A stretch of 31,570 nucleotides of DNA from an uncultured bacterium. GTDB lineage: Bacteria > Cyanobacteriota > Vampirovibrionia > Gastranaerophilales > Gastranaerophilaceae. The position numbers were made by a program, and so were the translations under genes. The DNA lies in the NCBI GenBank assembly GCA_900550295.1, contig URRM01000009.1, positions 1-31,570 of the forward strand, written 5' to 3'. The notes under the pieces were generated by a model, which was given only the letters and a program-made list of their open reading frames with translations, made no database searches and had not been told where the DNA came from. Below, piece by piece: positions 1 to 7,475 of this stretch (its first letter is position 1; each line of letters opens with the position of its first letter).

Positions 1-87
1 TGCTTGTCATAGTTTAGTAAATATGTAATACAAAATCTTAAAAAGTATTATATATTACCAATTATATATGCAAATTTTTAAAAGTAA

Positions 88-146
88 ACATGTGACTACT
101 TTGTTAAAAATAAGAAACATGTGCGGTTATAAAGATAACACATGTA
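88..146. promoter_or_regulatory. Three ACATGT direct repeats upstream of the XRE gene
   Basis: ACATGTG occurs at 88-94 and 117-123, and ACATGTA at 140-146. The second and third copies also share a downstream CGGT, so the similarity extends to about ten bases. The core ACATGT is itself a palindrome. The copies lie within 90 bases upstream of a helix-turn-helix gene at 175, which suggests autoregulatory operator sites. That role is inference; no binding data are visible. Confidence 0.4.
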
Positions 147-174
147 CGGTATTTTATTAAAAAGTAGGTAGTAT

Positions 175-510
175 ATGATATATGATGATAAGAAATTTAT
201 CGGTGAAATAATAAAGAATGCCCGCAAAAAATTGAAATTAACTCAGGCTGAATTGGCTGAAAAGATTGATATGTCTGAAAAGAATTTAGGGAATATTGAA
301 AAGGGCAAGCAGTTTCCACAGATTAATAACTTCTTCAGATTGCTTGAGGTTTTAAATTTGTCACTTGATGATTTTGGTGTTAATTCAAATAATGAATTTG
401 ATGAAAAACGAGAAAACTTGATTCAAAAGATATACCTACTTGGAGATGCTGAAATTGAAATTTATTCGAAATTAGTAGATTTTGCAGAATCATTAACTTT
501 TAAAAAATAA
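175..510 (+). CDS. XRE-family helix-turn-helix transcriptional regulator
   Basis: This is a 111-residue DNA-binding protein. Residues about 10-67 form a classic XRE/Cro-type HTH: IIKNARKKLKLTQAELAEKI, then the recognition-helix region MSEKNLGNIEKGKQFP and a helix ending in LNLSLDDF. The remaining 40 residues are charged and probably helical, with no recognisable ligand or peptidase domain, so it is a small stand-alone repressor-type regulator. The ATG at 175 follows a weak purine-rich stretch (AGTAGGTAG). Three ACATGT repeats lie just upstream and could be its own operators. No functional partner gene is adjacent, because the next plus-strand sequence is a decayed acetyltransferase. The family call is secure; the target is unknown. 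Confidence 0.85.
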   Translation: MIYDDKKFIGEIIKNARKKLKLTQAELAEKIDMSEKNLGNIEKGKQFPQINNFFRLLEVLNLSLDDFGVNSNNEFDEKRENLIQKIYLLGDAEIEIYSKLVDFAESLTFKK

Positions 511-531
511 ATTTTTATGTAATATTTAGGC

Positions 532-884
532 ATGAAAATTAGGTTTGCAACCGTAGAAGACACTGAAAATTTATAATTAATATATAGAAACATCAATAAT
601 TTTTGAGTATACATTACCAAGTGTCAGTGATTTTAAAAATCGTATAACTTCTATTTTGAAGGGTAGCCTTACTTAGTTTTATCGATGGTAAAATATTAGG
701 TTATGCATACGCACATAGATTTAAAGAGCGTTATGCATATGCTTGGAGTGCCGAACTTAAAAATGCAGGTTTTAAATCCTTTGAATCCTGCAAATGTTAT
801 GACGTAAAACCTGTACAAGCAAAATCGGTTCAAGATTTATATAAAAATGAACTTGATAGAGTTTTTAATTCATATATAAGTTAA
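532..884 (+). pseudogene. Decayed GNAT N-acetyltransferase (phosphinothricin acetyltransferase-like)
   Basis: Translation from the ATG at 532 begins MKIRFATVEDTENL and then meets stops. Similarity continues in other frames: FEYTLPSVSDFKNRI, then FIDGKILGYAYAHRFKERYA and AYAWSAEL, which is the order seen in Pat-type GNAT enzymes. After AWSAEL the sequence jumps straight to NAGFK...CYDVKPV, resembling the C-terminal NAGYK..KWYDV segment, so the acetyl-CoA-binding middle of the roughly 170-residue family seems deleted. At least two in-frame stops, frame changes and the internal deletion mean it cannot give a working enzyme. The final stop at 882-884 lies inside the 3' end of the minus-strand gene ending at 865. 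The GNAT assignment is by recalled family pattern. Confidence 0.7.
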
Positions 885-1860
885 CAATCATATCTGGGTT
901 CGCATTCGGATGATTTGGACGTTGTCGCCATAGATACAGTTGCATGTATGCCGGAAAATTGTCTGGCGCAAATTCAAGTTCTACTTGGTTTGGAGAACCG
1001 TTGTTGCAACCTCCTTCAACCTGACAAGCTCCGCCAAGATGTATAAAATCTAAGAAGTTGTAAACATTGTCTTCAATTGAGGATTGAGAAGAGAAACCTA
1101 AGTTTTTTTTATTTGCAACATAACCCCATTCATAACCTAAATCTTTTGCATTAATTGGCTTTAGGTAATATATTGCGTATTTTTTACCTTCTTCTTGTAC
1201 AAAGTTATTATGATAGGTTGAGAGGTTGTAGTATACGTTAATTGAATCTTTTGAGGCTGTAATTTTTGTTGGCAAAAGTTTTGCTTCTGTTGGGCAAGAA
1301 CTTTTTATTGAGTAGGTGTAGTATGGCATTTCAATCATAACAAGTCCAAGAGGATTGTTCATGAATACGCTTTCTTCTGAAACTCCGTCAGTTCTGCCTT
1401 TTGTTGTTTGCCAGCCGTCGCAATAAGCCCCTTTTAAACCAATCCAAGGTTTATTATCAGCAATCCCTCCAAAAATATTTTCTGAAGGTTTGTAGTTTGG
1501 TAGATTAAAAACTTTTGCAACGTAGCTTTTACGTTCTGATAAAATGCTATCCTTTGTTCTGCCCGAGTAACTTGTCGGAGGATTTATAGGAATTGTAACC
1601 TCTTTTTTAGTTTTTAATTGAGCAAGAATGCTGTCGGCAAAATGAATGTTTCCTTGAGATTGTACATCAGGAGCCTTAAAATCAACTTCTTCTTGAGGTG
1701 TATTGTCTTCTTGTTGTTGTGTAGTTTCGGTTTGAGATGCTGTTGTCATGAGAGCATCTTCAGTTTTTTTGTCATCTGCAATAAAATGGTTATAGCAAGT
1801 TGCAAGAACTACAATAAATAAAACAACTAATAGTAAATTAACAAACTTTTGATTATTCAT
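865..1860 (-). CDS. Exported or membrane-anchored protein of unknown function
   Basis: I do not recognise this family. The ATG at 1860 is chosen over an in-frame start nine codons upstream because AAGGAG precedes it at good spacing; this gives 331 residues. Residues about 7-23 form a hydrophobic segment (signal peptide or anchor) ending VVLATCYN, which resembles a lipobox but has Thr before the Cys. A Thr/Gln/Glu-rich linker to about residue 65 follows. The remaining roughly 265 residues look globular and rich in Tyr, Asn and Gly. They carry Cys in GAYCDGW, SSCPTEA and GACQVEGGC, suggesting disulfides outside the cytoplasm. It lies 48 bases downstream of the response regulator and may be the last gene of that operon. 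Its 3' end overlaps the acetyltransferase pseudogene on the other strand. Confidence 0.7.
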   Translation of the reverse strand: MNNQKFVNLLLVVLFIVVLATCYNHFIADDKKTEDALMTTASQTETTQQQEDNTPQEEVDFKAPDVQSQGNIHFADSILAQLKTKKEVTIPINPPTSYSGRTKDSILSERKSYVAKVFNLPNYKPSENIFGGIADNKPWIGLKGAYCDGWQTTKGRTDGVSEESVFMNNPLGLVMIEMPYYTYSIKSSCPTEAKLLPTKITASKDSINVYYNLSTYHNNFVQEEGKKYAIYYLKPINAKDLGYEWGYVANKKNLGFSSQSSIEDNVYNFLDFIHLGGACQVEGGCNNGSPNQVELEFAPDNFPAYMQLYLWRQRPNHPNANPDMIVNLYMN

Positions 1861-1908
1861 AAAGACTCCTTGTTTCAAATTATACAAGAGTCTTTTAGAT
1901 AATGCAAA

Positions 1909-3201
1909 TTATTCGTTAAATTCTTTTATTGCAAGTTCAACCCATTTTGCGAGTGTATTCATGTTATAAGGTTTTGGCAAATAGATGTCAGAACCTGCGT
2001 TTAGAATACTTTCTTTGCTGTGATAAATTGATGTTGTGATAATTTTGATTTTAGGGTTTTCTTCTTTTATTTTTTTGCAAAATTCAAGATCCTTCATCTC
2101 TTTATCTTCTCCGGTATCTAAGATGACTAGAGCCGGATTATAATTTTTAATACTTTCAATGTTATCAAAGTTTACCGTTGAATAACCTTTTAAGCTTAAA
2201 GTTGTTGACAATAACAGAGATAATGCTTCGTCTTGTTCTTTTATTACAATTTTGTTATTGAATTCTTTTATTACGACTGAACCTGTCCCGGAAATTTGAG
2301 GACGTTCTATCAAATAACTTGAGGTGTCCTTTTTTTTTGCTAAATTGTAAGCTTGATTTAATTCTTGAACCACGTCTTCAGGAGATGAAAAATTCTTTAT
2401 ATCGCTAGTTACACCACCAGTTGTAGCGTTTACAAAATTGCAACGATGTTCGGAAAGTTCGTCACCGTTAAGCATCATATATCCTCGTTCAAGGTCGTGT
2501 TCCGAATAGAATTTGTTTTTTACTGATTCAAATGCAAATGTCATAAAGGATGCGATTTTTTCAGCTTTTACAGTTGTTGTAATGATTAAAAAATCTCTGT
2601 CTGTAAGTAGTCCAAGATAGTCATTTTCATCCAATGATGAGTTAATTATAGCCGCAAAGGTTTGCAACATTTTATCAGACGCTAATTCGGTGTAAGTTTC
2701 TTTGTATCTGTAAAAATTATCAATCCCTGTAAGCAGACATGCCCAAGGTGTATGAGATGCAAGCACTCTTTTTATTGCCTTGTAACAGTATTTTTTTGTA
2801 GGTAAATTAGTTTTTACGTCTAAATTTGTTTCGTATTCACGTCTGATATGCGCTTTAATCCTAATTTTGAATTCTTCTGAATTTACAGGTTCTGAAATAA
2901 AATCATCAGCACCACTTTCAAGAACTTTAATTTTATCTGTAGGTTCTGCCGATTTTGACATTGCAACGATAACAGGTCGCATGTTGTAAGTTAAAAATCT
3001 TATGCGCTCACAAAAATCACAAATATTCTCTTTTATGCTGTCTGAAACGATGATTAAATCAGGCTCGTTTGTCTGAATAAATTTTAATGCAAGCGGAATG
3101 TCTTTTATTATTTCTACTTTGTTAGAGGAATCTTCCAATATCTTTTTATATTTAGTTGAAAGCTCTTTTCTAGTGTCGATAATTAATGTTTTGGTGCGCA
3201 T
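1909..3201 (-). CDS. Response regulator with receiver, degenerate GGDEF and receiver domains
   Basis: This 430-residue protein has three parts. Residues 3-120 form a receiver domain in which the phospho-acceptor position is Ser53 (PDLIIVSD) and the usual Lys is Glu104 (ISEPV), so it looks inactive. Residues about 131-300 resemble a GGDEF fold (TNLPTKKYCY, then LLTGIDNFYRYKETY), but the signature is TDRDF at 199-203 instead of GGDEF, so catalysis is unlikely. Residues 315-428 form a second receiver with Asp361 (ALVILD), Thr388 and Lys409 (YLPKP), which looks intact. The gene overlaps the upstream histidine kinase by 19 bases, so the kinase probably phosphorylates Asp361. The output is unclear because no DNA-binding domain is present. 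Confidence 0.85.
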   Translation of the reverse strand: MRTKTLIIDTRKELSTKYKKILEDSSNKVEIIKDIPLALKFIQTNEPDLIIVSDSIKENICDFCERIRFLTYNMRPVIVAMSKSAEPTDKIKVLESGADDFISEPVNSEEFKIRIKAHIRREYETNLDVKTNLPTKKYCYKAIKRVLASHTPWACLLTGIDNFYRYKETYTELASDKMLQTFAAIINSSLDENDYLGLLTDRDFLIITTTVKAEKIASFMTFAFESVKNKFYSEHDLERGYMMLNGDELSEHRCNFVNATTGGVTSDIKNFSSPEDVVQELNQAYNLAKKKDTSSYLIERPQISGTGSVVIKEFNNKIVIKEQDEALSLLLSTTLSLKGYSTVNFDNIESIKNYNPALVILDTGEDKEMKDLEFCKKIKEENPKIKIITTSIYHSKESILNAGSDIYLPKPYNMNTLAKWVELAIKEFNE

Positions 3202-3911
3202 TTTGCCCTCGCTTGATTTTCAATGTCGCCGATAGGCATTAGAACTTCAAATGTAGTACCATTTTCAGAACTTTCAACATTAATTTTTCCGTTCATATTT
3301 TCAACAAGATTTTTGGTAATATACAATCCAAGTCCTGAGCCTTGCACTTCACGAGTTAGCGGATTGTCAATTCTTGAAAATTTTTCAAAAATCTTTTCCT
3401 TGTCCTCTTCTTTTATCCCAACTCCGTGATCTATGACCTTTATTGAAACAAAATCGTTAGGCGCAAAGTTTGTTTTAACCTTAACCTCTGAACCATCTTT
3501 TGAATATTTGCAAGCGTTTTCAACAAGGTTAATGATAATTTGTTGAAAATTATTGTTATCAACAATTATCGGTGGTAATTTTTCGTTGAAATCGGTTACT
3601 ATTTTATAATTCTTGTATTGCTGTTGAACAATCGGAATAACAGATTTTATAGAACTGTTGACTGAAATGCTTTTATAAACATAATTCTCCTTGCTTTGAA
3701 ATTTTGATACAGCAAGTACATTTTCAACCAGTTTAATTAAGCGATTTGATTGCTCTTCAATAATTTTTAAAAATTGTTTTTTACTGTCATCGTCAAGCAT
3801 ATCCCACGAAGAAAGCATTGTTTGAGCAAATCCTCTTATGCTTGTTAATGGAGTTCTCAATTCGTGTGAAACTGTTGATATAAAATCGTGTTGTGATTGT
3901 TTTTCGCTCAT
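3183..3911 (-). CDS. Soluble sensor histidine kinase (HisKA + HATPase_c)
   Basis: This 242-residue kinase core starts almost directly with the dimerisation/phosphotransfer helix: HDFISTVSHELRTPLTSIRG with His16 as phospho-acceptor. The ATPase domain shows the N box (INLVENACKYS, Asn132), G1 (DHGVG, 161-165), F box (FEKFSR) and G2 (GSGLGL, 191-196). There is no transmembrane segment or sensor domain, so it must sense through a partner or in the cytoplasm. It overlaps its response regulator by 19 bases. No Shine-Dalgarno precedes the ATG. Instead TATAAT lies six bases before it, with TTAATA at a 17-base spacing, so the mRNA is predicted to be leaderless; see the promoter entry. Confidence 0.93.
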   Translation of the reverse strand: MSEKQSQHDFISTVSHELRTPLTSIRGFAQTMLSSWDMLDDDSKKQFLKIIEEQSNRLIKLVENVLAVSKFQSKENYVYKSISVNSSIKSVIPIVQQQYKNYKIVTDFNEKLPPIIVDNNNFQQIIINLVENACKYSKDGSEVKVKTNFAPNDFVSIKVIDHGVGIKEEDKEKIFEKFSRIDNPLTREVQGSGLGLYITKNLVENMNGKINVESSENGTTFEVLMPIGDIENQARAKCAPKH

Positions 3912-3917
3912 ATCTTA

Positions 3918-3946
3918 ATTATACAGCGTTCTTGAAATTTTATTAA
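3918..3946 (-). promoter_or_regulatory. Predicted promoter of the histidine kinase operon
   Basis: On the minus strand, TTAATA (3941-3946) and TATAAT (3918-3923) are separated by 17 bases. The -10 box ends six bases before the ATG, so transcription should start at or next to the first codon, giving a leaderless mRNA. Confidence 0.5.
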
Positions 3947-3965
3947 AAACTTAAGAATTTTATAA

Positions 3966-4835
3966 TTATTTGATTACATTGACATAAACAGAACGTGTGC
4001 AAACGCTAATTTCTTTGCCATCCAAAGCTTTTTTCATATCTTCAATGTAATCATTAACTGTTAATTCATCAAAATAATTTAAAAATCTTTCCTTAATAGA
4101 CGGTTTATCAGGTGCCGGTGGAGCTACAAACCACTGTTCTACCATTTTTGAATTAGCAACATATGTTGACGGAATAATATCCGCATCAACAGTTCCGTCA
4201 GAAAAACCGGCTTTTTCAAAGTTTTGTGCTAAAGTGTTTTCATCAAAATTGCACAAGGAATCGTCAGCTTTTGTCATGAAATCATTTTCAGCCTTTTTAA
4301 ATTCTTCGTAATTTCTGATTTCGCTAGGTTCTGTTAATTCCCAATATCTTGTATTAGAACGAATAATTGGCTCAAAACAGCAGAAATGACCGCCTTTTTT
4401 TAGAATTCTGTAAATTTCATTAATTGCAGGTTGTTTGTCAACAATATGAACTAAAACGGAGCGCATCATTGCTGTATCAACAGAATTGTCAGGAAGCGGA
4501 ATCTTTTCAGCCGGACATTGTAGCATTTCATAACCTTGAGTGATGCCTTGTTCTTTCAAAAAATTTTCGCAACTATCAAGACAATCTTTAAATTTGTCAG
4601 AAAAAATTATTTTGCCAGTTCCGTTAAGTTGTTCCAATGCTTTGAACGCTAATAATCCTGTCCCTGTACCAATATCTATAATCGTTTGATTGGGTTTAAT
4701 ATTTGCTCTCAAAAGTACATTATCACGTACAAGTGATAACCAATTCATCGTTTGTTGTTTTAATTCGGGCGTTAAAAATGAAAAACGAGTTTCCAAAAGC
4801 CATTGAGTCCAATTTTCGCATATATCTCTGTTCAT
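3966..4835 (-). CDS. Class I SAM-dependent methyltransferase
   Basis: This 289-residue protein has a Rossmann-like methyltransferase domain at about residues 45-165. Motif I is TIIDIGTGTGLLAF; the acidic end of strand 2 is IIFSDKF; then come CPAEKIPLPDNSVDTAMM (strand 4 region) and VLVHIVDKQPAINEIYRILK followed by GGHFCCFEP. This pattern fits the UbiE/Methyltransf_11-like group acting on small molecules or lipids. The C-terminal 120 residues (with NSKMVEQWFVAPPAPDKPS) are not familiar and may form the substrate-specific part. The substrate cannot be read from the sequence. It sits as a separate unit between tsaB and the histidine kinase, with about 55-base gaps on both sides. No clear Shine-Dalgarno precedes the ATG. 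Confidence 0.85.
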   Translation of the reverse strand: MNRDICENWTQWLLETRFSFLTPELKQQTMNWLSLVRDNVLLRANIKPNQTIIDIGTGTGLLAFKALEQLNGTGKIIFSDKFKDCLDSCENFLKEQGITQGYEMLQCPAEKIPLPDNSVDTAMMRSVLVHIVDKQPAINEIYRILKKGGHFCCFEPIIRSNTRYWELTEPSEIRNYEEFKKAENDFMTKADDSLCNFDENTLAQNFEKAGFSDGTVDADIIPSTYVANSKMVEQWFVAPPAPDKPSIKERFLNYFDELTVNDYIEDMKKALDGKEISVCTRSVYVNVIK

Positions 4836-4890
4836 AATGAGTCTATCTTACTTGATTAGTCCCATTATTAGAATACATTGACTGGTGGAA

Positions 4891-5523
4891 TTATTTGCCA
4901 AATACAGGTGGTGGCTGAATGTATAACGGTGTAAGCATACGCCAATCTGTAGTTAATTCATTTTGTCTTTCAAGAACAATTCTGATTAATATTTCTGCAA
5001 GGTTTGCGTTCAAAGTTGTGTAAGAAGTTATATCATCTGTAATTTCTGAGAAAATTTTATACATGCTATCATCACAAATTACAGAGTATTCATCAGCTTT
5101 AACCATTTCTTTCACATCATCAATAGCAATGGCGCCTAAAACTTCTTCGTCCCAAACGTATGTCATATTTTTTCTTGCATCAAGTAGAACTAAAGGTTTT
5201 TTACCCGTTCTTTTTACTCGTGATAGAATTTCTAAAGAAGACACGCCAAGAACTTTGCAATCCAATTGTTGAGCCATAACTCTCGCAACGGTAGTGCAGG
5301 CTCTAATTCCTGTAAAACTTCCGGGGCCGACATTTGTTGCAATGGCTGTAATGTCTTGTGGTGTTAAATTATTTTCTTTTAAAATTTCTGTAATAGAAGG
5401 CATTAAATAAGTTGAATGGTATGTTGAGCCTTGGTTTTCCAAAACTTTTGTGCCTAAAAGTTTGTAGCCATCCGCTAAACCAATGTATGTTTTATCTAAA
5501 CTTGTATCAAAAGTTAATAGCAT
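4891..5523 (-). CDS. tsaB: tRNA threonylcarbamoyladenosine biosynthesis protein TsaB
   Basis: TsaB is the partner that activates TsaD in the complex making t6A at position 37 of ANN-decoding tRNAs in the cytoplasm. The ASKHA-fold N-terminus is clear: LLTFDTSLDKTYIGLADG, then the family segment ATNVGPGSFTGIRACTTVAR at about residues 62-81, followed by LGVSSLEIL and VLLDARKNMTYV. The length of 210 residues is slightly short but normal for the family. Its start overlaps tsaE by 10 bases, indicating translational coupling, and both are needed in the same pathway. tsaD and tsaC are not in this window. Confidence 0.95.
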   Translation of the reverse strand: MLLTFDTSLDKTYIGLADGYKLLGTKVLENQGSTYHSTYLMPSITEILKENNLTPQDITAIATNVGPGSFTGIRACTTVARVMAQQLDCKVLGVSSLEILSRVKRTGKKPLVLLDARKNMTYVWDEEVLGAIAIDDVKEMVKADEYSVICDDSMYKIFSEITDDITSYTTLNANLAEILIRIVLERQNELTTDWRMLTPLYIQPPPVFGK

Positions 5524-5987
5524 TTTTGTAATTCCTCAAGAATTTTTGATTCTTTTTCTCCATAAGCTGTAAATGAATATTTACGGCTATCGTCGTCTTC
5601 ATAAGTTACGTTTATTTCAAGTCTGTTGAAAGGAATTTCATTTTGTGAAAATTCAGCCCATTCAACGAAAGTTAAAATTTTTCCTTCTGAATATTCTCTA
5701 AGTTCATCGCAAATTGTTTTTACGCCAACGTTTTCCAAACGATATAAATCAAAGTGGTAGATAGGTAACTTACCGCTGTGATATTCGTTTAAGATTACGA
5801 AACTTGGGCTTGTAACGTGTTCTTTTACGTCTAATTTATCTGCAACAAGTTTAACAAAAGCTGTTTTACCGGCGCCAATTTCTCCGAATAGGTTAACAAA
5901 GCAACCGTCTTCAACAAATTTTGCAAAATTTGTTGCCAGAGTTTCTGTATCATTAAGCGATTTACAAACTACTTCAAAAGTTTCCAT
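5514..5987 (-). CDS. tsaE: tRNA threonylcarbamoyladenosine biosynthesis ATPase TsaE
   Basis: TsaE is the small P-loop ATPase that resets the TsaB-TsaD complex during t6A synthesis. The protein is 157 residues from the ATG at 5987 (METFEVV), which has GAGG upstream. A longer in-frame start at 6143 would lie wholly inside the preceding GGDEF gene and is rejected. Visible motifs are Walker A GEIGAGKTAF, then TSPSFVILNEY, YHFDLYRLE and FVEWAE, in the usual order. The gene begins one base after the stop of the diguanylate cyclase and overlaps tsaB by 10 bases, so all three are probably co-transcribed. Confidence 0.95.
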   Translation of the reverse strand: METFEVVCKSLNDTETLATNFAKFVEDGCFVNLFGEIGAGKTAFVKLVADKLDVKEHVTSPSFVILNEYHSGKLPIYHFDLYRLENVGVKTICDELREYSEGKILTFVEWAEFSQNEIPFNRLEINVTYEDDDSRKYSFTAYGEKESKILEELQKCY

Positions 5988-5988
5988 A

Positions 5989-7458
5989 CTAGCCTCTATT
6001 GATAATAACCTTGTTTCTACCGTGTTCTTTTGCAAAGTATAAGGCTTTATCGGCTTTAGTATATAATTGTTGAGCTTCGTCACCTTCTTTGAATTGGTAT
6101 ACGCCAACACTGATTGTAACTTGAATTTCGCTAATTTTAGCATCTTTTACGTGTGATAAATCAACGTGTTTAGCTTCAACAGCGGCTCTCAAACGTTGAG
6201 CGACACTACCTGCTTCTTCAAGTTTTGTGTAAGGTAAAAGGATAGCAAATTCTTCACCACCGTATCTAGACGGGATATCAGATTCACGAACTTGAGTTTT
6301 TATGATTTCTGCAACGTTTTTCAATACTTCATCACCAACGGCGTGGCCGTAGTTATCGTTAACCTTTTTGAAGAAGTCGATATCTAACATGATTGCGCAA
6401 AGCGGATATCCTTGACGTTTTGCAGATGCAACGGCTTGTTTTAATCTGACTTCAAATTGACGACGGTTATTCAAACCTGTTAAAGCATCTAATGTTGCGT
6501 GTTGTAATACTTCTGCATACATATTTGCACGTTGAATTGTGATTGAAGATTGTTTTGTTAATTGATCCAAGTAATCAATTTCTCTTTGAGATAATTTATC
6601 AACATGGCTATGAGCAACGATACCGCCTAAAATTGAAGAATCTGCGGCAACAAGAGGGAATATACCAATCTTGTTATCTTCTGTTAGTGTGTAAGATGTG
6701 TCAGCAGACATGTTGTTAACCATTTCCAAAATCTTAGTATCACGGCAAGCTAAAGGCCATACTAATTTGAATTCGCCATTTTGTTTCAAGAAGATGTAAA
6801 TTAAATGGTCAGATATAAATTTATCTATCATTTCACCAATAAGTGGAATGATATAGTTCAAGTCATATTGAGTTTCAATAATTTTTGCAATGTTCTTCAT
6901 TGATTCGTGGAAGTCAATGTTGGCTTGCATCTTATCGGCTAAAACTTTGTTTTGAATTTTTAAAGATATTTGGTAAGCTGAAATAATTAGCGCTTTAAAG
7001 AAGTCGATAGTTAATACGTCAGAAATTGCCAAGTTGATTATAAGTTCAATTAACCCGTAAGGAGTTTCACCTTTCATCAATGGGAATAAAATTGTATTTC
7101 TACGAGCGCTGATATATTTGTTGATATTCCAGAAATCTTTGATGTTGATGCTGTTGTCGTTAATCAAAAAGTCATCATATTTTGAAGTTTTAACAACTTT
7201 ATAAAGTTTTTCTGTATACTCTTTGTCGTGAATTTCGTCAATTACAATCCAACTTTTTGCGTAATCACGAAGAGTTTGAGTATTTTCATCATAAATATAA
7301 ATGTTTAAGTTTTCAAGGTTAATCATCCCTCTGAAAGATTCAGACAATGATTCAATAATATCGGCAGGATCAGAGTGTTGTGTTAAACCAATAGACACAT
7401 TTGATAAAAAGTTTAATTCTTTTGAGTTGCTACTTTCTGTTTCAAAAGATTCGCTCAT
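5989..7458 (-). CDS. GAF-domain diguanylate cyclase
   Basis: This 489-residue soluble protein probably makes cyclic di-GMP from two GTP. Two GAF-like regions (about 15-165 and 185-315) are followed by a complete GGDEF domain (322-487). That domain shows DALTGLNNRRQFE, the metal-binding IMLDIDFFKKVND, GHAVGDEVL and the active-site loop GGEEF at 400-404. An inhibitory RxxD site (RESD, 391-394) lies exactly five residues before the loop, so product feedback is expected. No transmembrane segment is present; the GAF domains probably bind a soluble signal. The ATG at 7458 is preceded by GGGATAGGA. It follows the HDOD gene by 17 bases and precedes tsaE by one base. Confidence 0.95.
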   Translation of the reverse strand: MSESFETESSNSKELNFLSNVSIGLTQHSDPADIIESLSESFRGMINLENLNIYIYDENTQTLRDYAKSWIVIDEIHDKEYTEKLYKVVKTSKYDDFLINDNSINIKDFWNINKYISARRNTILFPLMKGETPYGLIELIINLAISDVLTIDFFKALIISAYQISLKIQNKVLADKMQANIDFHESMKNIAKIIETQYDLNYIIPLIGEMIDKFISDHLIYIFLKQNGEFKLVWPLACRDTKILEMVNNMSADTSYTLTEDNKIGIFPLVAADSSILGGIVAHSHVDKLSQREIDYLDQLTKQSSITIQRANMYAEVLQHATLDALTGLNNRRQFEVRLKQAVASAKRQGYPLCAIMLDIDFFKKVNDNYGHAVGDEVLKNVAEIIKTQVRESDIPSRYGGEEFAILLPYTKLEEAGSVAQRLRAAVEAKHVDLSHVKDAKISEIQVTISVGVYQFKEGDEAQQLYTKADKALYFAKEHGRNKVIINRG

Positions 7459-7475
7459 TTCCTATCCCTTTCAAA

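Noticed and set aside
5988..6143. Upstream in-frame start for tsaE adding 52 residues
   Set aside because: The extension lies entirely inside the GGDEF coding sequence and adds no family-like residues; the ATG at 5987 has its own ribosome binding site.
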